A DNA stretch of 64,000 nucleotides from Fagopyrum homotropicum (Eukaryota > Streptophyta > Magnoliopsida > Caryophyllales > Polygonaceae): positions 138,670,320-138,734,319 of the forward strand of contig BSWB01000003.1 in assembly GCA_033239125.1 (NCBI GenBank), given 5' to 3'. Shown one piece after another: positions 57,676 through 64,000 of the stretch (positions within the stretch are counted from its first letter, which is position 1; each line of letters begins with the position of its first letter). The position numbers were made by a program, and so were the translations under genes. Below the pieces are notes generated by a model. The model did no database searches and had not been told where the DNA came from. It saw nothing but the letters and a program-made list of their open reading frames with translations.

Positions 57676-59426
57676 TGTTCGCCCCTAAACGTGCGTGCAA
57701 TCAAGCTTTAAATTTATAAAACTAGAATAAAAGCAAGCGAACCCGCAGTGTACGGATCGGCGTAGATTAGCAAGTATTCCAGAGTATCGAACACAGGGAT
57801 TTGGGGAGAATAAATCCGATCGTAGGTTATCAAGCAATGAATGTAAGAGCTTTGCAAATTATTGGGAAAACAACAATCCTAAAGATCCAAGTATCCAGCT
57901 GTGGCAATCGATTCAAGATATACTAATGATATAAGGACAGAGTTGAGATATGCAAAGGTATGCTAATGTAAGGTAATCGTACGGTGATGTTCCAAAAACC
58001 TTATGTGACTCACCTACAAGAAACTCCCTATAAAGGTTGTTGAGACTTCAATATAGAAAGGTTCTAAAGGTAAGAATTAATATTAAATACCCAAACTTGT
58101 AATCCAAGGATCAAGACTAACTTAACCGATTACGGTTGTGACACTCACAATTGAGGTAGAGGTTGTTGAGGCTTCACTACCACCTAGAAAAGGCAAGCCT
58201 AAACTAAGTTAAAGCAAATCTCTAACTTTGGATTTAAGTAAAAGCAGGTTCGTCAATTTAAAGGAAATCACGGTTAGTTCTTGAGGTTCCACGGCCGTGG
58301 ACTTCAAGAACAGGCCGTAATTTAAGGTTGTCGACGATTCTCTCTAACTCTCAGGATCCAATCTGTTTACGATCGATCTATCCTCATCTAAGCCACAACT
58401 ATCAACCCTTCACCTTAGAATTGTTAAGGGTTTTTAGCCAACAATCATCATTATGATATCAAATTCAAAGATTAAAAGATTGAAAGATGAAAACTTCCGA
58501 AAACTTCCAATAAACTCCAAACCAATCTCAATATCACAATCAAGAACAAATATCGTCAATAGATTCGGAATAGAACAAACAAACTCAATATTAGATAAGA
58601 AGGAAGAACGGGATGTTAATCCGTCTTCTAAATCAAACCTAAACAAGAAGAGAAATCTTCTTGCAATTAACCTTCCAAATTTTCGATCTTCCGTCAATCC
58701 GGAAAAATCTCTCACAATCTCCACCAAGTGCGAGATTAGGGCAACTCCAAAGATGAGTGCAATTACGTCTTTTGCAAAGTCGCAAAATCTCCAAGCGAGG
58801 ATGCAAGCGTAAGCCTAAAGCGAGGTCGCAAAGTGCGTCTAAGCGAAGATGACGGAATCACTCTTTGTCCATCCTTTTATAGTGTATGATGAAGTAGCGG
58901 CCCGACCCAATCTTTTAAAAGATCGTGGCTTAAAGTGTGGCGAAAAAGATCGCCAAGATCACGGTCGTGGAAGGTTCCACGACCGTAATTTAGAGCGTGG
59001 AATTCAACACGGTTTGAACACATGATTCCACGACCGTAGAATCCACTGGAATGAATCACGCTTCTCTTGCTAGGGTTCCACGGCCGTGGAACTGAACGTG
59101 GTTTGTAGTACGGCCGTATTTTAGAGCGTGATTTAGGACAAGAACGTGATTCTTCCCTAGCCTCGTGTATTCCATAAGTTGACACTCATTTTGCTCCTAA
59201 GAATGCCCTTAATCCATGGACATACTCAATCAACTCATCCTGGCTAGATTCCGTTCGGAAATGGCTCTCAATTACCTATAATCAACATAAAGCTTGTGTA
59301 GACATCTATATCGACAATATAGGTAAACTAGCTCACAAATGCAACAATGCTAAATCAAAGACTATAAATATGAATCAAATACGTTTAGAAAACGTGCCTA
59401 AAACATCACAATATTTCATGCTAATA
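57676..59426 (-). repeat. 3' LTR of the family II element (1,751 bp)
   Basis: It begins TATTAGCATGAAATATTG and ends GGGGCGAACA on the minus strand. It is homologous to the solo LTR and to 7609-9371. CCACGGCCGTGG copies are at 58289-58300 and 59078-59089. Confidence 0.92.
58874..58881 (-). promoter_or_regulatory. TATA box in family II 3' LTR
   Basis: TATAAAAG on the minus strand, 80-230 bp downstream of a CCACGG motif cluster at 58960-59110. Confidence 0.55.
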
Positions 59427-60926
59427 AATAACCTCATACTTAACACTTGATTGTCCCTAAGCAAGGTCTTTTAAAAGCTTTAACAAGAGTTAGGATGAAA
59501 TATGTGTACCTTCTCAAAGCAATACTTCTTTTGGATGCATGTGCCTTCTAAAGAATAGATCATTCTCAAATCTTGCTTCAATCGTTTATAGACTTTCATA
59601 CACTTAATCAAAGAGTAAAGAGTAAAGAAAACTCATGAATCAATCAAACTTCCATACAAACATCATAACCTTCAAACATTATCAAAATCAATCATAAGAA
59701 ACTTCAATTTAAATCACGAAGTCATATAACATTCTTTTGATCTTAAGGACTTTCAAAGAAAAAGGTCTAGAATGTGGAGAGGGAAGGAAACTTTAAGGAA
59801 TGTGGTGCATGAACCCGGGAAAGTGGACAACTACTCCTTCTTCTTCTTTTGCGGTTTCCGCAACACTTCAACTTAGAGCTTCGCTCTCTTCCTTTCATTT
59901 TCGACTTTACTTTTGGAGTTATGGACAGTGGTGCACAAAAACCGAAGGCTAGGAGATTGGCGTTTCTCAATTTTTATGAGATGCCTCAAACCCTTAGCGC
60001 ACATACCATAATCCGCTAGGAATATCGCTCAATCCGACTTTGGCAAGACACAAACACCCGGCTATGTGAATGGTGCCGAGTTACTCATCATCATGATTGA
60101 CTTCCCCAAACCTATAATTTCTTTCTATTCTTTTGATTGCAAATGATTGCTCTCACGGCCCTCCCACATCAAACATGCCTTTTTCATTCACTTCTCCAAA
60201 TTCCCGGATAGGTAAAGGAGGTCAATATTTCAATGAGGAGCTAATATGATCAAAGAAAGAAGAAAGAAAAATCGAATTGCCTTAATCATCTCAATAAGAA
60301 GTATAAGAACTTATAGTGTGATTTCAACTTCAATTTCTCAACATGATTTAGGTAATATCCATCACATTATGAAACTTGCAAAAGAGGTATAATCAACTCA
60401 TTCAATTCCTTTTCATTTCACTATTCTTTTAAGCATGCAATTGTCATCAAACTCAATTCACAAGTAGTGATTATCATAGAAATCATCTCAATTCATTAGA
60501 AGCACAAAATTTTCAAAATTTTTCAATTTTTATGGGTTTTTCAAGTTCTTTTTCATGCAATGCAATAACGAAACATGCAACAATATAATGAACATGCAAT
60601 GATAGTCTCGAATAGAAGCAAACATAGTGAGTAAGAGTTATTACAAACTTTTAGTCACACCCCACCCCATACTTAGGACGAACATTGTCCCTAATGTTCA
60701 AAAGAAAGAAAGAAAAGAAGAAAAGAAAAAGAAACTCACAAAGTGGTGGTGGAGAGGCTAAAGCGAACGGTCAATCATCATCATCACTGCGGCGCTGGTG
60801 GAGGCGGGAATGGAGAGAAGCTAGGATTATAAAACTGCCCAAACTGCTGGCGGTAGACGTCTCTCATCATGTGATCGAGGTCGTCCAAGCGTCCATCTCT
60901 AGCATCGGCTCGGATCTCCAATGCTC
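59427..60926 (-). other. 3' untranslated region of the family II element
   Basis: About 1.5 kb without a convincing ORF. It contains the conserved 3' block at about 60000-60110 (GACTTTGGCAAGACACAAAC, GCCGAGTTACTCATC) shared with elements A and B, and an A/G-rich stretch at 60700-60740. Confidence 0.7.
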
Positions 60927-62345
60927 CTACTCTCTCCGAAAGACCAGTAGCCTAATCCGGCATCTGCTCATACCATCCCGGAGCCAGACTGTACCATGCT
61001 GGAGCGTCGGAGGGTGCTGGTGCTGGTGCAGATGGTGTATCTGTAGCCCATGGAGGTGGAGCTCCATACCATGCGGGAGGTGTCTCAGCCCATGTGGTCT
61101 CTCACTCACGCTGGCGCGGCGAGAAGACGAGCTTGAAGCTCTAGCTGGACGTGGAGAACGTCTAGGCACATCGGGGGCCGCTTCCGGCTGATCCGGAAAC
61201 GTGCCAAACTCCTCCTCGGCTCCTCCTTCACCCTCAAACTGGTCTCTCATCTCCTCCTCCTCAACAACTGGTGGTGGGACGTATGGGGGAGCTGTGATCC
61301 TGTTCGCATGCATGGAAGCAAACGTCTCCTTCCAATTATGGCGTCCCGCCATAATGGAATACTCCTGTAGCCACTCAATTCCCCTACTGGTCCTGCTCTC
61401 CCAAGGCATGGCCGCATAAGGCGGACCTCTATGAGTGGGGAAGATGAGCCCTCTAGTCATGAAGGCATGAAGTCCTAGGGGTACGGCTGGTATACGGGTA
61501 CAGGCAGAAAAATCAACACCCAAACTCCTAGCAAGGTGGGTAACTATCCCACCGTATCCAATCTTGCCCTTCCTCTTGTTCTTGAGCTTGCTCATAGTAG
61601 CAGCCAAGAGGGTGGCACAGTCAGCTCGGCGCCCGTACAGCATGGAATACAGCAAAAAGAGCTCATCCGTCTTGATCTTTTGGGGCGTCTCCGTCCGAGG
61701 AAAGAGACACTCCGAAAGAACACGGTGAGCAATCTTCAAGGCTAAGTGGTACATCAACTTAGCCTTGGTGTCAGCAGGTTGCCAGCGGTCCTCGCTGGCG
61801 TAAATTATCGCTACCTCCTCCCAAAAGTCCTTGGCGTAAACGCCACTAGGAAAGCGACCGTTAAAGGTCTCATGAAACCCGAAGAAAGTCCCAAACTCTC
61901 GGATGCTAAAATCATAGTTTCTTTCCATAAGACGGAAAGAAACGGTCCTATCTACGTGGCTATGCTCGAAAGAGGTCACAACCTCCCTCGTAATCTCCTC
62001 ATACGCGTCTTATCGGATAGCCGAGAAGACAACTAGTCCGGCTCTATCCAAGAGCCAAGTAAGGTCGTCTACGATGTTAAGAGGAACTAGCTCCTCTAAC
62101 AGCAGGTACCTAGGACCAATCACAGCCCTCTCCTCGATCCTCTCAAATGCAGCAAGGTGATCCTCATGAATGGTCGGGACTCTAGGGCTAGGAGGTGAGG
62201 GTGGTGAAGGTGAAGATGGAGGTGAAGGGGAAGAGGGTGGTGGTGCCCTAGAGGATGAAGAAGAAGAGGGATTACCCTTCCTCTTCTTGTTCTGATCATT
62301 CTTCTTCTCTTTGATCCTTCCCGAAACTCTCCTCACAAAGTCCAT
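60927..62345 (-). pseudogene. Third ORF of family II Athila, one nonsense codon
   Basis: ATG at 62345 starts MDFVRRVSGRIKEKKNDQ, followed by a Lys-rich and Ser/Pro-rich stretch, then HEDHLAAFERIEERAVIGPR. A TAA at 62007-62009 interrupts it. The same frame continues EEITREVVTSFEHSHVDRTV and FRLMERNYDFSIREFGTFFG, then FLLYSMLYGRRADCATLLAA and KGKIGYGGIVTHLARSLGVD. It belongs to the ATHILA ORF family. Like the family IV ORF it has conserved GYGGI/VGGGV-type Gly residues in the middle and an acidic, low-complexity C-terminus. Function unknown. Confidence 0.78.
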
Positions 62346-63113
62346 TTCTGTCAAAAATTACGGGCTATTCTAGAGGTTCCACGGCCGTGGTTCTTCCAGA
62401 AACCGTGGTTTGTCTCAGTTTTTCGCAAATCTCAGAATGCAGCACTCAATCTCAACAATCATTCAGCCTTAGTCTAATTTCTTCCAGTTTCAATCAGTTC
62501 TTCCTAAAATCTCTAACAAAAACGAACCAAATCGACAAAGATCAAGAAGAGTGGATAAACCTATTTTTTCGGATTTAAAAATCCGAATTGCGCGTTCCTT
62601 GGTGAATTTCCGCTCGATTCGTCGCTTGGATCTTGTTGGTGGTTGAATTTGCTTCAGTTTGGGAAGAAGAATCGTTAAAAATGATTAAGAAACGAGGATT
62701 TGAGAGAGGGGGCGTGAATTCGGCTTTTAGGTCGTGGAAGAGGGTTTTGTGAGTGGTTTTTGTGAAGAATGTGGTTTATATAGTCACAGGCAAAATTTTG
62801 AAAATCACGGTCTGTCGGGGGGTTCCACGGCCGTGGTTTTGTACGGAACCGTGGTTTTGGTGATTTTTCAAAGGCTTTTGGAAATTACGGTCACTGTACC
62901 TGTCACGACCGTGGTTTAGGCCGTGGAACTCTCTGTAAAGCTCCAAAGTCCAAGTTTCGCCACTTTTCTTCAACCTTATCCTTTCCTTTCCCTTTTCCAT
63001 CGTTCCTACACCCAAAAACACGAACATACCGGAAGGAATCGAAGGCAAAACAAAGCAAAAACGTCTAAACTAAGCTAAACTATGAATCGAAAACAAAAAC
63101 AAAAATGCAATAC
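62346..63113 (-). promoter_or_regulatory. Candidate internal promoter and leader of the third ORF
   Basis: TATATAA on the minus strand at 62776-62782 lies about 430 bp upstream of the ORF start. CCACGGCCGTGG-type motifs at 62800-62935 (perfect copy 62825-62836) lie 20-160 bp upstream of it. A further cluster (62365-62410, perfect copy 62379-62390) is near the ATG. The arrangement copies that of the LTR promoter. Confidence 0.5.
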
Positions 63114-63131
63114 CTTGGGTTGCCTCCCAAG
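63114..63131 (-). other. Conserved post-pol hairpin, family II
   Basis: In element sense: CTTGGG-AGGCAA-CCCAAG. It has a perfect 6-bp stem and lies 41 nt after the pol stop. Confidence 0.7.
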
Positions 63132-63172
63132 AAGCGCTTTGTTTAAGGTCCGTAGCTAGACCAATATCGCAC

Positions 63173-64000
63173 TTATTCGAGTGCGGTAGGCGCGAACTCT
63201 TCAGTTTGGAGTTCCGGCGTATACTTCTTGAGTCGTTGGCCGTTCACCTTAAAGCTTCCGCCCGTTTCACCCCATACTTCAACTGCACCATGGGGGAAAA
63301 TACGCTTAATTAGAAAAGGTCCGGTCCAACGGGATTTAAGCTTACCTGGAAAGAGACGAAGCTTTGAATTGAAGAGGAGAACTTGATCTCCTTCTTTGAA
63401 GTCCTTTGAAATGATATGCTTATCATGCCAACGCTTTGCTCTCTCCTTATAGATCTTAGCGTTTTCATAGGCATTCAAGCGGAGTTCGTCCAGCTCATTA
63501 AGGTCTAGGAGACGCTTCTCTCCCGCTTCCTTCATGCTGAAATTCAGCCACTTGATAGCCCAAAACGCTTTGTGCTCCAACTCTACCGGTAAGTGACAAG
63601 ACTTCCCATACACAAGGTTATATGGTGTGGTTCCTATGGGAGTCTTGTATGCAGTCCGGTACACAAGTTTCAAAGACCAATCTTTCCTAGTCCTTGAAAC
63701 CGTCTTCTCTAGGATTCCTTTGATCTCCCTATTTGAGATCTCAACTTGTCCACTTGTTTGTGGATGGTAAGGGGTAGCGATCTTGTGAGTAACCCCATAC
63801 TTAGCTAGAAGATCTTCAAAGCGCCGGGCAATGAAGTAAGAACCTCCATCACTAATGATAGTCCTTGGCGTCCCAAATCGCGGGAAGATGGTCTTGTTGA
63901 AGAACTTAACCACCACCATGGCATCATTGGTGGGAGAGGAAATTGCTTCCACCCATGTAGAAACGTAGTCTACCGCCAATAGTATGTATTGGTTTCCACA
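63173..64000 (-). CDS. Family II integrase, C-terminal part, open to the window edge
   Basis: Open from the edge: YILLAVDYVSTWVEAISS, then the second catalytic Asp in IISDGGSYF, the Glu in SGQVEISNREIKG, and the end FPGKLKSRWTGPFLIKRIFP. The first catalytic Asp would be just outside the window. Compared with copies A and B, about six residues (DDALWA) are missing between DWSLKL and VYRTAYKTP, an in-frame deletion in the region after the core. No stop is seen in this part. It ends at 63173. Confidence 0.85.
   Translation of the reverse strand, partial: CGNQYILLAVDYVSTWVEAISSPTNDAMVVVKFFNKTIFPRFGTPRTIISDGGSYFIARRFEDLLAKYGVTHKIATPYHPQTSGQVEISNREIKGILEKTVSRTRKDWSLKLVYRTAYKTPIGTTPYNLVYGKSCHLPVELEHKAFWAIKWLNFSMKEAGEKRLLDLNELDELRLNAYENAKIYKERAKRWHDKHIISKDFKEGDQVLLFNSKLRLFPGKLKSRWTGPFLIKRIFPHGAVEVWGETGGSFKVNGQRLKKYTPELQTEEFAPTALE

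Larger units (their letters stand above)
57676..64000 (-). mobile_element. Family II Athila element, 3' half, cut by the window edge
   Basis: Minus strand, right to left: integrase, hairpin, spacer with a candidate promoter, third ORF, 3' untranslated region, 3' LTR. It is inserted in Tekay RT after GATTGACTTAC. In the intact copy at 50685 the next bases are ACTCGAG, so the far end of the element should be flanked by CTTAC followed by ACTCGAG, beyond the window. Confidence 0.9.

Overview
This is nuclear DNA of a flowering plant, most likely a eudicot. It is a dense graveyard of nested LTR retrotransposons. I see no intact host gene. The content is several Athila-clade Ty3/gypsy elements (primer-binding sites matching tRNA-Asp, retropepsin with DLGAS, FMDD reverse transcriptase, an extra third ORF in some families), one Tekay/Del-like chromovirus (primer-binding site matching initiator tRNA-Met), two Ty1/copia remnants and one L1-like LINE. 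Such content is typical of pericentromeric or other heterochromatin. The genus cannot be named from this window.

Layout, left to right. 1-4757: 5' part of a minus-strand Athila element (Athila-I), inserted in a plus-strand fragment of another Athila family (family IV, 4758-7608) that lost its pol. 7609-9371: a plus-strand LTR of family II, inserted in that fragment. 9386-18362: a minus-strand Athila element A (gag, pol and 5' LTR; 3' LTR lost) that landed in the pol of a plus-strand sister copy, B (18363-23706, 3' half plus 3' LTR). 23707-24721: leader and 5' LTR of a minus-strand copia element, sitting in a LINE 3' end (24722-26078). 26079-28942: low-copy-looking DNA with an RNase H-like fragment, a minisatellite and a possible intron-containing gene fragment. 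28947-57173: a plus-strand copia element, split at 31240/55800 by the Tekay element. 31241-55799: the Tekay element with 5-bp target duplication TCTCA. Inside it are a tandem duplication of its own LTR-gag segment, an 11.2-kb family IV Athila element (38798-50001, target duplication GTAGG), and a family II solo LTR (34631-36368, target duplication TTGAG). 57174-57675: a second Tekay RT fragment, interrupted by a minus-strand family II Athila element that runs off the right edge (57676-64000).

Order of events readable from junctions: copia, then a Tekay copy already lacking capsid inserted into copia, then family IV inserted into the Tekay protease, then duplication of the LTR-gag-LTR block, then family II inserted into one duplicate only and collapsed to a solo LTR. 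Two empty copies of that target site survive in the window.

Three signals are not explained by ordinary retrotransposon annotation. (1) Each Athila family carries its own GC-rich 12-bp motif (CCTCGGTCGAGG, CCACGGCCGTGG or CCGCAGGGGCGG). The motifs are clustered at equivalent places: upstream of LTR TATA boxes, deeper in the LTR, in coding linkers, and before the third ORF. (2) A small hairpin with invariant loop AGGCAA lies just after pol in all five Athila copies that contain this region, with compensatory stem changes. (3) The Tekay 3' untranslated region holds six 47-bp tandem repeats, most of which can fold into a hairpin, again with a compensated change.
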